Assembly (NCBI GenBank): GCA_963840725.1
Contig: CAWIZY010000016.1
Span: 1,240,001 to 1,304,000, forward strand
Reading direction: 5' to 3'
Length of the DNA: 64,000 nucleotides
Source: CAVWDU01 sp963840725
GTDB lineage: Bacteria; Pseudomonadota; Gammaproteobacteria; Pseudomonadales; Halieaceae
Part shown: in pieces, positions 1 through 8,528 of the stretch
How the letters are laid out: each line of letters begins with the position of its first letter
Numbering within the stretch: the first letter of the stretch is position 1
The notes under the pieces: generated by a model
What the model was told of the DNA's origin: nothing
Database searches by the model: none
What the model saw: the letters and a program-made list of their open reading frames with translations, nothing else
Translations under genes and position numbers: made by a program

Positions 1-1
1 G

Positions 2-1474
2 TCCCGTATCAAGGCCGGAGAGTGGGCCCAGGGGGCGCTCAGTCAGGTAATGATTGAGCATATCCGTCATTTCGAGCGGATGGAGCACAGCTACCTGAAA
101 GAGCGAGCTGTCGATGTCAAAGACCTGGGTACGCGGGTCCTGTCCTATTTGCAGGCTTCTGATCAGGAAGACCGCCAATTTCCCGATAATACGATTCTGG
201 TCGGAGAGGAGCTCACTGCGTCGTCCCTTGGCGAGGTGCCGAGAGACAAGCTGGTGGGACTCATCTCTGTTCGTGGCTCGGGGAATTCACACGTGGCTAT
301 CCTGGCCCGGGCCATGGGCGTGCCGACGGTGATGGGTGCAGTGGACCTGCCCTATACCCGCTTGCAGGACCGGCAGATTATTGTCGATGCCTACAACGGT
401 CACCTGCACCTGAATCCACTGCAGGAAATCCGTCAGCAGTTCCAGAAGCTGATGGACGACGACCGGGCCCTGACCCGCGATCTCGAGTCCCTGCGAGACC
501 TGCCCTGCGAGACCCTGGACGGCCGGCGTCTGCCGCTGTTGGTAAACACGGGTTTGATGGTAGAGGCCACCCGCTCGTTGGAGCAGGGAGCTGAGGGGGT
601 AGGGCTGTATCGAACGGAGGTCCCGTTTCTGCTGCGCGACCGGTTTCCCAGCGAGGAAGAGCAGCGCCGTATTTATCTCGAGCAACTGCAAGCTTTTGCC
701 CCGAGGCCGGTCACTATGAGGACTCTGGACATCGGAGGCGACAAGGCGCTGCCTTATTTCCCGATCGAAGAGGACAACCCATTTCTCGGCTGGCGTGGCA
801 TTCGGGTCACCTTGGACCATCCGGAAATTTTTCTCGCCCAGATCAGGGCCATGCTCAAGGCCAACGAGGGGCCCGGTAATCTGCGCATTATGCTGCCCAT
901 GATCTGCAACACCGCCGAGCTCGATGAGGCTCTGGAGCTCATTCACCGCAGTCACCGTGAACTGCGTCAGGAAGGGCTGGTCAGAGCGCTTCCGCCGATT
1001 GGGGTCATGGTTGAAGTCCCGGCCGCCGTGTACCAGGCGCGGGCGCTGGCAAGGCGGGTGGACTTTCTCTCAGTGGGCAGTAACGATCTCACCCAGTACC
1101 TGCTGGCCGTGGATCGCAATAACGCGCGGGTAGCGGATCTCTATCACGCCTTCCATCCCGCGGTGCTACAGGCTCTTGCCGCCGTGGCTATTGCGGCGAA
1201 GGCTGAGGGGAAACCGGTGAGTATCTGCGGGGAACTGGCAGGAGAGCCTGGCGCTGCGGTGCTGCTGTTGGCAATGGGCTATGATGGTCTGTCAATGAAC
1301 GCCACCAGTGTGCCCCGGGTCAAAAAAGTACTGCGCAATCTGCGCTGCAGCGAGGCCGACGAAATGCTCGCTGAGGTTATGCAAATGGAGCAGTCTGCGG
1401 TTGTGCATGCCCGCTTGGACCGATTCCTGGTCGAGCACGGGATGGAGCAGTTTATTCACAATCCGGTTTTCTGA
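2..1474 (+). CDS. ptsP: Phosphoenolpyruvate-protein phosphotransferase PtsP (EI-Ntr), 5' truncated by window edge
   Basis: First enzyme of the nitrogen phosphotransferase system; it autophosphorylates with PEP and passes phosphate to NPr. The frame is open to the left edge, so the 474 residues from the first ATG (position 50) are only the C-terminal part. E. coli PtsP is about 748 residues, so the N-terminal GAF sensor domain and roughly 270 residues lie outside. The phospho-histidine loop GSGNSHVAILAR is near residue 80 of the visible part. The PEP-binding barrel follows, with VGLYRTEVPF, GSNDLTQYLLAVDR and the Cys-containing SICGELAG near the C-terminus. The 3' end overlaps the convergent NRDE gene by 19 bp. 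The distance from His to the C-terminus matches PtsP, not the housekeeping EI. Confidence 0.95.
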   Translation, partial: SRIKAGEWAQGALSQVMIEHIRHFERMEHSYLKERAVDVKDLGTRVLSYLQASDQEDRQFPDNTILVGEELTASSLGEVPRDKLVGLISVRGSGNSHVAILARAMGVPTVMGAVDLPYTRLQDRQIIVDAYNGHLHLNPLQEIRQQFQKLMDDDRALTRDLESLRDLPCETLDGRRLPLLVNTGLMVEATRSLEQGAEGVGLYRTEVPFLLRDRFPSEEEQRRIYLEQLQAFAPRPVTMRTLDIGGDKALPYFPIEEDNPFLGWRGIRVTLDHPEIFLAQIRAMLKANEGPGNLRIMLPMICNTAELDEALELIHRSHRELRQEGLVRALPPIGVMVEVPAAVYQARALARRVDFLSVGSNDLTQYLLAVDRNNARVADLYHAFHPAVLQALAAVAIAAKAEGKPVSICGELAGEPGAAVLLLAMGYDGLSMNATSVPRVKKVLRNLRCSEADEMLAEVMQMEQSAVVHARLDRFLVEHGMEQFIHNPVF

Positions 1475-2274
1475 CCCTCGGGAGTTTCCAGCAGGAACAG
1501 CTCTTCGCTGGAGGTCGTCACAGCCCCCCCGGAATCGAAGCTGAGTTCGCGCCAGTGGGCTCTGCCATCAGAGTCCAGCCAGAGTGTGGTGGTGGAGCGG
1601 GTGCCATAACCATACTGCTGGGCAGTAATGAACTGGGCAGATAACAGGCGATCCATCTCCTCCTGCTCCAGCCCGTGAGGCTGGAGCTGATCGACGGGCG
1701 CCTCTCGCCGGTCGGCGACCACCTGCAGCAGGCGCTCGTGATCCACAGACCCTTCGTCCAACACCGCAGCAAGACCTCGCTTGCCCCGGGACACTTTGGG
1801 CCAGGGTGTGTCAAGACGGGCATTGCTCAGCCCGTAGAGGCCCGGCTGCAACCGTCTCGTGCTCAGGGCCTGGGCGCGGGTGCTATTGCTGTTGCTTGCG
1901 CACCAGAGTGCATGCCGGTCACCCACCAGCAAGTTAAAACCAGCATAGTCGTCCGCCCGGGAGGCTATCTGCGCCAGCCAGGTCTCGGGATCGAGCGCTG
2001 AGAGTAAGAAGTCCAGCGTCAGTTCACCCCGGGAGCGCGGCGCGGCGCCGGTTTGCGCCGGATCGCGAAAGTTGGTAATGGCTGCGAATCGGCCGGACCG
2101 GGTCAGGCCCATCCAGGTGCCGCCCTGCTCCAGGTCGCGGCCCGCCAGCAGCGCCGGATGCTGTGGCCAAAAGGCCGCGGCGGCGGTTTCGCGGTGATAG
2201 AACTCGTCGCGATTGGCTGCGACGACCAGCGGGTAATCGGGGTTACTCTGAAAGGCGAATATAACCAGGCACAT
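1456..2274 (-). CDS. NRDE family protein (TANGO2-like, COG3332)
   Basis: A 272-residue protein starting MCLVIFAF, the usual N-terminus of this family; Cys2 becomes the first residue if Met is removed, as in Ntn-type hydrolases. The family-defining Asn-Arg-Asp-Glu motif is in VVAANRDEFYHR (about residue 20), followed by GGTWMG and ITNFRDP. Eukaryotic TANGO2 belongs to the same family and is linked to Golgi/mitochondrial lipid or haem handling; the bacterial role is not settled. The frame extends 59 codons upstream, but family conservation begins at the ATG at 2274. The gene is convergent with ptsP (19-bp overlap) and divergent from lgt. Confidence 0.85.
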   Translation of the reverse strand: MCLVIFAFQSNPDYPLVVAANRDEFYHRETAAAAFWPQHPALLAGRDLEQGGTWMGLTRSGRFAAITNFRDPAQTGAAPRSRGELTLDFLLSALDPETWLAQIASRADDYAGFNLLVGDRHALWCASNSNSTRAQALSTRRLQPGLYGLSNARLDTPWPKVSRGKRGLAAVLDEGSVDHERLLQVVADRREAPVDQLQPHGLEQEEMDRLLSAQFITAQQYGYGTRSTTTLWLDSDGRAHWRELSFDSGGAVTTSSEELFLLETPEGQKTGL

Positions 2275-2391
2275 GGTTGGAGGGGTCTCAAGGGTAAGCA
2301 ATTGTGCATTGCGGCTGACTGTCTGATAATACCGGTTTTGGGTCGGGCGTGCGCGCCGCGCTCTGCCTGTTAATCCAAGAAGACTCGCATT

Positions 2392-3222
2392 ATGTTGCCC
2401 TATCCTGAGATAGACCCCGTTGCCATTGCACTGGGACCGGTCAAGGTCCACTGGTATGGCCTGACTTATCTCGCTGGCCTGGCCTTTGCGTGGTGGCTCG
2501 CCGTCCGTCGCAGCGGGCGCCAGGATTCCCCGATAGCCCGCTCACAGGTCGATGACTTGATTTTCTATGCTGCCCTTGGCGTGGTCATAGGCGGCCGGTT
2601 GGGTTATGCGCTGTTTTATGGTGGCGGTCGGTTTGCACAGGACCCGGGCTGGTTGCTCAAGGTCTGGCAGGGTGGTATGTCCTTTCATGGGGGTTTCCTG
2701 GGCGTATTGCTGGCCATGTACTGGTTTGCGCGTCGGCACGATATCCGTTTCGGTGCGCTGATGGACTTTGTCGCGCCGCTGGTGCCTATCGGCCTGGGTC
2801 TGGGGCGCTTGGGCAATTTCATTGGCCAGGAGCTCTGGGGCAGGCCGAGCGACGTCCCCTGGGCCATGGTCTTCCCCAACGATCCATTGCAGTTAGCACG
2901 TCATCCATCGCAGCTCTATCAGTTCGCTCTTGAGGGCGTTCTGTTGTTTTTGATCCTGATCTGGTACTCCCGCCGTCCTCGTCCGGAGTGGGCCGTTGCC
3001 GGCGTCTTCGCGCTGGGCTACGGTTGTCTGCGTTTCTTCGTAGAATTCTTTCGTGAGCCCGATCAGCACATCGGGTTTCAGGCCCTGGGCTGGCTGACCC
3101 GCGGGCAGGTCTTATGCATACCGATGATACTGCTGGGTCTGTTTTTGCTCTTCTATGCTCACCGCAAGGAGGGCCCGAACAAAGAGAGATCAACAGGAGC
3201 AGGGAGACACAGACGCCAATGA
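2392..3222 (+). CDS. lgt: Prolipoprotein diacylglyceryl transferase
   Basis: Inner-membrane enzyme that moves diacylglycerol from phosphatidylglycerol to the lipobox Cys of prolipoproteins, the first step of lipoprotein maturation. At 276 residues it is close to the usual length. It has about seven hydrophobic segments, the conserved HGGF (His99) and the Lgt signature [19 protein letters not shown] with essential Arg139, equivalent to E. coli His103/Arg143. Its stop overlaps the thyA start in an ATGA tetranucleotide, implying translational coupling; an lgt-thyA pair is common in Gammaproteobacteria. The window encodes many lipobox proteins that would be its substrates. Confidence 0.97.
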   Translation: MLPYPEIDPVAIALGPVKVHWYGLTYLAGLAFAWWLAVRRSGRQDSPIARSQVDDLIFYAALGVVIGGRLGYALFYGGGRFAQDPGWLLKVWQGGMSFHGGFLGVLLAMYWFARRHDIRFGALMDFVAPLVPIGLGLGRLGNFIGQELWGRPSDVPWAMVFPNDPLQLARHPSQLYQFALEGVLLFLILIWYSRRPRPEWAVAGVFALGYGCLRFFVEFFREPDQHIGFQALGWLTRGQVLCIPMILLGLFLLFYAHRKEGPNKERSTGAGRHRRQ

Positions 3223-4043
3223 GAGAGTACCTGAATCTGCTTAGAGATGTGCTGGAAACCGGGGTTGCAAAGGACGATCGAACGGGTGTTGGTACGCTGT
3301 CTGTTTTCGGCCGCCAACTGCGCTTCGATCTGACCCGTGGCTTTCCCATTCTCACCACCAAGAGCGTCCACTTCCCCTCGGTGTTTCACGAATGGAAATG
3401 GTTTTGCAGTGGGAGCACCAATACCAAAAATCTGAAGGCCACGATCTGGAATGAATGGGCTACTGAGGAAGGCGAGCTCGGGCCAATATATGGGCGGCAG
3501 TGGACAGCATGGCCGACCCGGGAAGGCGGCGCTATTAACCAGATCGACTACGTGGTGAAAACGCTGAAAACCAACCCCGACAGCCGGCGAATTCTGTTTC
3601 ATGGCTGGAATGTGGAATACCTGCCCGACGAACAGCTCTCGCCCCAGGAAAACGTGCGCGCAGGCAAGATGGCGCTCCCGCCCTGCCACCTGCTCTATCA
3701 GTTTTACGTAGCCGATGGCCGATTGAGCCTGATGATGACTATCAGGTCGAACGACCTGTTCCTGGGCTGCCCGTTCAACATTGCCCAGGCGGCGCTGTGG
3801 GTGCATGTCCTGGCTCAACAGTGCGAGCTGAGCGTCGGTGAATTGGTGGTCTCGATTGGCGATGCCCACATCTACAAAAACCATATGCAGCAGGTACAGA
3901 CCCAACTGGGTAGAACGCCGGGCGAGCTGCCTGAGCTGATCATCCACCGCCGCCCCGACACGATTTACGACTATGAGTTCGAAGACTTCGAACTCGTGGG
4001 TTACCGTCCTCAGCCTGCGATCAAAGCGCCGGTGGCCGTGTGA
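3219..4043 (+). CDS. thyA: Thymidylate synthase
   Basis: Converts dUMP to dTMP with methylene-tetrahydrofolate, yielding dihydrofolate. At 274 residues it is close to the 264 of E. coli. The start [12 protein letters not shown] is placed at the ATG overlapping the lgt stop; an in-frame upstream extension inside lgt is unlikely. The nucleophile is Cys156 in [12 protein letters not shown], and the nucleotide-binding [14 protein letters not shown] follows. Dihydrofolate made here is recycled by the DHFR encoded immediately downstream, with the two genes overlapping at TGATG, so the pair forms a functional cycle. Confidence 0.98.
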   Translation: MREYLNLLRDVLETGVAKDDRTGVGTLSVFGRQLRFDLTRGFPILTTKSVHFPSVFHEWKWFCSGSTNTKNLKATIWNEWATEEGELGPIYGRQWTAWPTREGGAINQIDYVVKTLKTNPDSRRILFHGWNVEYLPDEQLSPQENVRAGKMALPPCHLLYQFYVADGRLSLMMTIRSNDLFLGCPFNIAQAALWVHVLAQQCELSVGELVVSIGDAHIYKNHMQQVQTQLGRTPGELPELIIHRRPDTIYDYEFEDFELVGYRPQPAIKAPVAV

Positions 4044-4549
4044 TGTTGTCGCTAATCGTTGCCGCCGCTGAAAACGGCATCATCGGCCGGGCCAATCAAC
4101 TGCCTTGGCACCTCCCGGCTGACCTCAAGCATTTTCGCGCTCTGACCATCGGTAAGCCTATCGTCATGGGGCGCCGCACTTTTGAGTCGATCGGTAAGCC
4201 GCTCCCGGGGCGGTTCAATATCGTCATTTCCCGGCAAACCGGGCTTGACCTGGGGGATGTGTCAGTTGCCGGTACGGTGAAAGAAGCGTTGCGAATCGGG
4301 CGTGAAGCCGCAGCTGCCGATGGCGTTGATGAAATACTGGTCATCGGTGGCGCTGAAATATACCAGCAAGCTCTGCCGCGGGCCGACCGTATCTACCTTA
4401 CCGAAGTTCATGCCGAGGTGGCGGGTGATACGTATTTTCCAACGGTCGACTGGAGCCAGTGGCGTGAAATCGAACGGGAGCGTCAGGGTTCGGATGACGC
4501 CGGGCAGCCCGCGTACAGCTTTGTGGTCTTCGACCGGGCGACGACCTGA
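4043..4549 (+). CDS. folA: Dihydrofolate reductase
   Basis: NADPH-dependent reduction of dihydrofolate to tetrahydrofolate, closing the cycle opened by ThyA. About 168 residues. It has the catalytic acid Asp27 in LPWHLPADLKHF, the NADPH loop KPIVMGRRTFESIG and the conserved ILVIGGAEIYQ near the C-terminus. The ATG at 4043 shares its A with the thyA stop (TGATG); a GTG one codon upstream at 4040 is possible and would add one residue. Chromosomal type; nothing suggests a trimethoprim-resistance dfr cassette. Confidence 0.97.
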   Translation: MLSLIVAAAENGIIGRANQLPWHLPADLKHFRALTIGKPIVMGRRTFESIGKPLPGRFNIVISRQTGLDLGDVSVAGTVKEALRIGREAAAADGVDEILVIGGAEIYQQALPRADRIYLTEVHAEVAGDTYFPTVDWSQWREIERERQGSDDAGQPAYSFVVFDRATT

Positions 4550-4639
4550 ATTAGTTGTTACCTTGCGGCCCCAATACGGCAAAAGTGTTACTTGAATACA
4601 CGCAATAGGGGCTCTCGGAGAGACCTGCGAGCGAATTGT

Positions 4640-4668
4640 TTGAAATAAACGCAAGATAGGGTTTAAAT
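4640..4668 (+). promoter_or_regulatory. Candidate sigma70 promoter for the TonB operon
   Basis: TTGAAA at 4640-4645, a 17-base spacer and TTAAAT at 4663-4668, in the 222-base gap between folA and the DUF3450 gene. The -35 matches consensus at five of six positions and the -10 at four of six. No clear Fur-box palindrome was recognised by eye in this gap, so iron control is not shown. Confidence 0.3.
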
Positions 4669-4771
4669 TCTCTACCTCGGTTTACCGACCCGGGATCTTC
4701 AACTATATACATACGTACCGGATTTTTTTGATCTGTATCATTCTGTTGGATAATTAGGAAACGCGACTCCC

Positions 4772-5557
4772 ATGACTATGCATCGATTGAAAAATGTATT
4801 GATCGCTGCGCTCGCCGCCTCTGTCACCTTAGCGGGTGCAGCGGTTACGGTGCAGGCCGCCACACTGGATTCCGTCCTCAAGGTCGGCAAGAACAAGCAT
4901 GCTGCTGCACGCAAATCGCAGCAGAAAATAGACAGGCTGGCAGATGAGACCCGCGACCTGCTGACCGATTACAAGACGGTCATGAAGCAGGTGGATGGTC
5001 TTGTTGTTTACAACGAGAGACTGCAGCGCCAGGTCGATAATCAGGTCGTGCGCCTGGGTGAGATCGATGAGGCTATCTCTCAAACAACCGTGATTCAGCG
5101 GCAGATGACGCCGCTTGTCATTCGGATGATCGACGGCCTGGAAAAATTTGTGGAACTGGACGTACCCTTTCACATGGACGAGCGACAGCAGCGACTGGCG
5201 TTTCTGCGTTCCAATCTGGACCGCTCTGACGTGAGCGTGGCAGAAAAATTCCGCCAGGTCCTTGAGGCTTACAAGATCGAGAATGAGTATGGCCGCAAGA
5301 TCGATGCCTACAAGGGCAGTGTAGAGATCGATGGAGTCGAGCGGGACGTCAACTTCTTCCGCGTCGGACGTGTTGCACTGCTTTATCAGACCACCGATAC
5401 CGAAATGTCAGGCGCCTGGGATCAGGCGAACCGGACCTGGGTACCACTGGAGCGTGGCGAGTATCGCAACGCCATCATGAAGGGCTTGCGGATCGCACGC
5501 AAAGAAGCCTCTATCGATTTGCTTAACCTGCCAATCCCCGCCCCGGAGGCTTCATAA
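4772..5557 (+). CDS. DUF3450 family periplasmic coiled-coil protein
   Basis: A 261-residue exported protein. It has a signal peptide of about 29 residues ending VQA, then a long charged helical region (about 45-130) likely to form a coiled coil, then a compact C-terminal part. It matches the DUF3450 pattern, whose genes usually open TonB2-like clusters in marine Gammaproteobacteria. The gene overlaps the next one by one base (TAATG) and is the first of six closely spaced genes, so it is probably an accessory of this TonB complex. Its biochemical role is unknown; a periplasmic scaffold for the extended ExbB next door is an inference. Confidence 0.8.
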   Translation: MTMHRLKNVLIAALAASVTLAGAAVTVQAATLDSVLKVGKNKHAAARKSQQKIDRLADETRDLLTDYKTVMKQVDGLVVYNERLQRQVDNQVVRLGEIDEAISQTTVIQRQMTPLVIRMIDGLEKFVELDVPFHMDERQQRLAFLRSNLDRSDVSVAEKFRQVLEAYKIENEYGRKIDAYKGSVEIDGVERDVNFFRVGRVALLYQTTDTEMSGAWDQANRTWVPLERGEYRNAIMKGLRIARKEASIDLLNLPIPAPEAS

Positions 5558-6948
5558 TGAGCATCAGAATCACCATCACCGCCGTCGCCGCTGTTGTCGT
5601 CGGTGCGCTTAGCCTGACCGCGGGCCCGGCGCTGGCGCAGGAAGCCAAATCCCTTGATGAATTGCTCAATTATGTCAAGCGTGGCCAAGTGGCTGAGGCC
5701 AAGGAAAATCGTGCGCGGGAACAACGGTTTGCCAGCGACAAAGCCAATCAGGCCGCGGAACTGAAAAAGGCCGAGGCGGAGCGCACTCGCCAGGAAGAGA
5801 TCTCTCTGCAGCTTGAAGACGAGTTTGAGGCCAACGAATTATTGGTGGCAGCGAAACAGGATCAGCTCAAGGAAAAACTGGGAAGCCTGGCCGAGTTGTT
5901 TGGCCACCTGACCTCGACCGCCGGTGACCTGACTTCCAATATGGAAAGCTCACTGATCAGCGCGCAGTACCCCGGCCGCGAGGAGTTCCTCGAGGGCCTG
6001 ATCGCCAAGATGAGCGGTAGCGACAAGCTGCCCAGCATCGAGGAGATCGAGCGGGTCTGGTACGAATTACAGCGCGAAATGGTTGAGTCGGGCAAAGTCG
6101 CAGCCTTTAACGCCGAAGTCGCGAAGCCCAACGGTGAAAAAGTCGAGCAGAAAGTGGTCAGGGTCGGTACATTCAATGTGGTGTCCGAGGATGGCAAGTA
6201 TCTGCAGTATGTTGCCTCCAAGGATTCACTCGAGGAGCTGACTCGTCAGCCGACGGGACCCTACATCGGTTGGGCGAAAAACCTGGCTGCGGCGACCGAC
6301 GGCATGCACAAATTCGGTGTTGACCCGACCGGCCCGACGGGCGGTTCTTACCTTGCGGCACTGATCAACAGCCCCAGCCTTGAAGAGCGTTGGCATCAAG
6401 GGGGATATGTCGGATACGCGATTACCGCGGTGGGTGCATTCGCCTTCCTGCTGGCAATCTGGCGTCTGATTGTACTCACCGGCGTCGGTTCTCGGGTCAA
6501 TAAGCAGCTCAAGAGCGACAAGGCCAACGAGAACAATCCGCTGGGCCGGGTGTTGAAAATCCACGAGGACAACCCGACTATGGATCCGGATACGCTGGAG
6601 CTGAAGCTGTCGGAGGGTATCCTGAAGGAGACGCCCAAGCTCGAGAGCGGCCTCACTCTGCTGAAAATTATTTCAGCGGTCGCTCCGCTGATGGGTCTGC
6701 TGGGTACGGTGGTCGGTATGATTATCACTTTCCAGGCGATCACAATCTTCGGTGCAGGTGATCCCAAGGCGATGGCTGGCGGTATTTCAGGCGCCCTGGT
6801 AACGACGGTATTGGGACTGCTGGTCGCCATACCAACCGTGTTGTTGTACACCGTGGTTAACGGCCGTGCACAGCGTATTATCCATGTCCTCAACGAGCAG
6901 ACTACCGGCATTATCGCGGAGCACACCGAAGCCAACCAGAGGAACTGA
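5557..6948 (+). CDS. TtpC-like MotA/TolQ/ExbB proton channel protein with periplasmic N-terminal extension
   Basis: 463 residues, about twice the length of an ordinary ExbB. It has a signal peptide (1-28), then about 250 residues of periplasmic region rich in Lys, Glu and Gln with probable coiled coil (40-110), then a membrane segment near 285-305, a cytoplasmic loop, and the channel core with PLMGLLGTVVGMIITF followed by VTTVLGLLVAIP. This layout matches TtpC, the extra component of Vibrio TonB2 systems. It lies between DUF3450 and a second, short ExbB. It probably works with ExbB, ExbD and TonB in proton-driven outer-membrane transport. A fused signal-sequence/ExbB artefact is unlikely because the frame is continuous. 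Confidence 0.85.
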   Translation: MSIRITITAVAAVVVGALSLTAGPALAQEAKSLDELLNYVKRGQVAEAKENRAREQRFASDKANQAAELKKAEAERTRQEEISLQLEDEFEANELLVAAKQDQLKEKLGSLAELFGHLTSTAGDLTSNMESSLISAQYPGREEFLEGLIAKMSGSDKLPSIEEIERVWYELQREMVESGKVAAFNAEVAKPNGEKVEQKVVRVGTFNVVSEDGKYLQYVASKDSLEELTRQPTGPYIGWAKNLAAATDGMHKFGVDPTGPTGGSYLAALINSPSLEERWHQGGYVGYAITAVGAFAFLLAIWRLIVLTGVGSRVNKQLKSDKANENNPLGRVLKIHEDNPTMDPDTLELKLSEGILKETPKLESGLTLLKIISAVAPLMGLLGTVVGMIITFQAITIFGAGDPKAMAGGISGALVTTVLGLLVAIPTVLLYTVVNGRAQRIIHVLNEQTTGIIAEHTEANQRN

Positions 6949-6949
6949 T

Positions 6950-7477
6950 ATGTATTGGTTCGATAGTGCATATGAGGCGGTCAGCCGGTTCATGGACATG
7001 GGCGGCAACGTCCTCTGGTTGATTGCTGCGTTGCTGTTCGTGATGTGGATGCTGATCTTCGAGCGAATCTGGTACTTCAAGTTAGGCTGGAAGAAAGATG
7101 TCTCCCAGATCATTAATACCTGGGAGTCAAGGCCGGAGCGGAAGTCTTGGGAGGCGCTGCAGATCCGCGACAAGTTGGTGTCGCAGGCGCGGATCCAGAT
7201 AAATCAATATCTGCCCGTTATCAAAACCCTGGTGGCTTTATGCCCGCTTTTGGGTTTGCTTGGCACGGTAACCGGCATGATAGAGGTGTTCAATATTATG
7301 GCGGTGACCGGAGGCGGTGACGCCAAGTCCATGGCCGGGGGTGTATCTCGGGCCACGATTCCGACTATGGCGGGCATGGTTGCCGCCCTGTCGGGTGTAT
7401 TCGGCAACACTTACGTCACCCGGACGGCGGCACGCGAGAGCGCGTTCCTGGCCGATAACCTGACGACCGATCACTAA
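6950..7477 (+). CDS. exbB: ExbB-type biopolymer transport proton channel (TonB2 class)
   Basis: 175 residues starting MYWFDSAYE, two bases after the TtpC-like stop. Three predicted membrane segments: about 20-38, 90-108 and 135-155. The diagnostic TolQ/ExbB stretch is LVALCPLLGLLGTVTGMIEVF, then MAGGVSRATIPTMAGMVAAL. It forms the proton channel with ExbD. Short ExbB proteins of this type partner TtpC-like proteins in TonB2 clusters. An upstream in-frame ATG inside the previous gene is rejected because family similarity begins at MYWF. Confidence 0.92.
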   Translation: MYWFDSAYEAVSRFMDMGGNVLWLIAALLFVMWMLIFERIWYFKLGWKKDVSQIINTWESRPERKSWEALQIRDKLVSQARIQINQYLPVIKTLVALCPLLGLLGTVTGMIEVFNIMAVTGGGDAKSMAGGVSRATIPTMAGMVAALSGVFGNTYVTRTAARESAFLADNLTTDH

Positions 7478-7490
7478 GAGAGCTATTGCA

Positions 7491-7898
7491 ATGCGCAGGA
7501 ATACTCAGGCCGCGGCCGCAGAAGACGAAGCACAGATTGACTTGACGCCCATGCTGGACGTTGTATTCATCATGTTGATCTTCTTCATCGTAACAGCTTC
7601 GTTCATTAAGGAAGCTGGTGTTGAGGTGAATCGCCCAGAGGCATCGACGTCCAATCCAGTGGACAACGTCAATATCCTGGTTGCGATTAACGCCACTAAT
7701 GAGATCTGGATGGATCAGCGACGTATTGATGTGCGCGCAGTGCGGGCTAATATCGAAAGATTGCATGCTGAAAACCCCAAAGGAGCGGTGGTTATTCAGG
7801 CTGACAATCAGTCGAACACCGAGACCGTGGCGGCTGTTCTGGATGCTGCCCGCGAAGCGGGCGTGTACGATGTTTCTCTGGCCACAGAAGACAAGTAA
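7491..7898 (+). CDS. exbD: ExbD biopolymer transport protein
   Basis: 135 residues with one N-terminal membrane segment (about 21-40) and a periplasmic domain. The conserved proton-carrying aspartate is Asp23 in DLTPMLDVVFIMLIFF, the hallmark of ExbD/TolR. It partners ExbB to convert the proton gradient into motion of TonB. It sits 13 bases after exbB and six before tonB. The same Asp-in-membrane arrangement recurs in two VWA proteins at 54-56 kb, which is useful for comparison. Confidence 0.94.
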   Translation: MRRNTQAAAAEDEAQIDLTPMLDVVFIMLIFFIVTASFIKEAGVEVNRPEASTSNPVDNVNILVAINATNEIWMDQRRIDVRAVRANIERLHAENPKGAVVIQADNQSNTETVAAVLDAAREAGVYDVSLATEDK

Positions 7899-7904
7899 CC
7901 TATT

Positions 7905-8513
7905 ATGAATAGTAGTCTATTCAGGCTGTTCCTCGGGGCTCTGCTGGCTATTCCGGTCGCGGGCGGGTTGTTTTTTCTGATGCAATATCTTATCGCCTCG
8001 GCAGATCCGGATATCGATGATGATGGCACCACCAAGCTGGCCGATATTCACATGCCAGAGAGAGAGATAGAGACCAATCTCAAGGAGAAGAAACCCGAGA
8101 AAGTCGAGGATCCCGAGCAGCCGCCGCCGGAAATGGCGACGCCTGATATCGATATGGATATGGACGTTGACATTGTGAATACAGCGCCCCAGGCCGCAAT
8201 CGATGTGGAGATTTCCAGCAGCGGCATGTCCTCGGGTGACGGTGAGTATCTCCCGATTGTGAAGGTAGCGCCGATATATCCGCGCAGAGCCCAGACTCGA
8301 GGTATCACCGGTTATTGCATCGTGGAATACACGGTAACCAAATCCGGATCGATTCGTGACCCCCAGGCGGTTGATTGCTCTCCCTCCGGTGTATTTGAGA
8401 GTGCCTCAGTGAAGGCGGCTACCAAATTCAAGTACAAGCCGCGGGTCGTGGATGGCGAAGCGATTGAGGTGGGGGGTGTGCAAAACAAGTTCACCTACGA
8501 ATTGGAACAGTAA
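7905..8513 (+). CDS. tonB: TonB energy transducer
   Basis: 202 residues. One N-terminal membrane anchor (about 7-30), a mid-region rich in Glu, Lys and Pro (about 50-90), then an Asp/Met-rich stretch and the C-terminal TonB domain with VAPIYPRRAQTRGITGYC and the closing VVDGEAIEVGGVQNKFTYE. It contacts the TonB box of outer-membrane receptors. The short, Pro-poor spacer is typical of TonB2 rather than E. coli TonB. The gene lies directly downstream of exbD. Confidence 0.93.
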   Translation: MNSSLFRLFLGALLAIPVAGGLFFLMQYLIASADPDIDDDGTTKLADIHMPEREIETNLKEKKPEKVEDPEQPPPEMATPDIDMDMDVDIVNTAPQAAIDVEISSSGMSSGDGEYLPIVKVAPIYPRRAQTRGITGYCIVEYTVTKSGSIRDPQAVDCSPSGVFESASVKAATKFKYKPRVVDGEAIEVGGVQNKFTYELEQ

Positions 8514-8528
8514 CAGGGTTGTGACGAG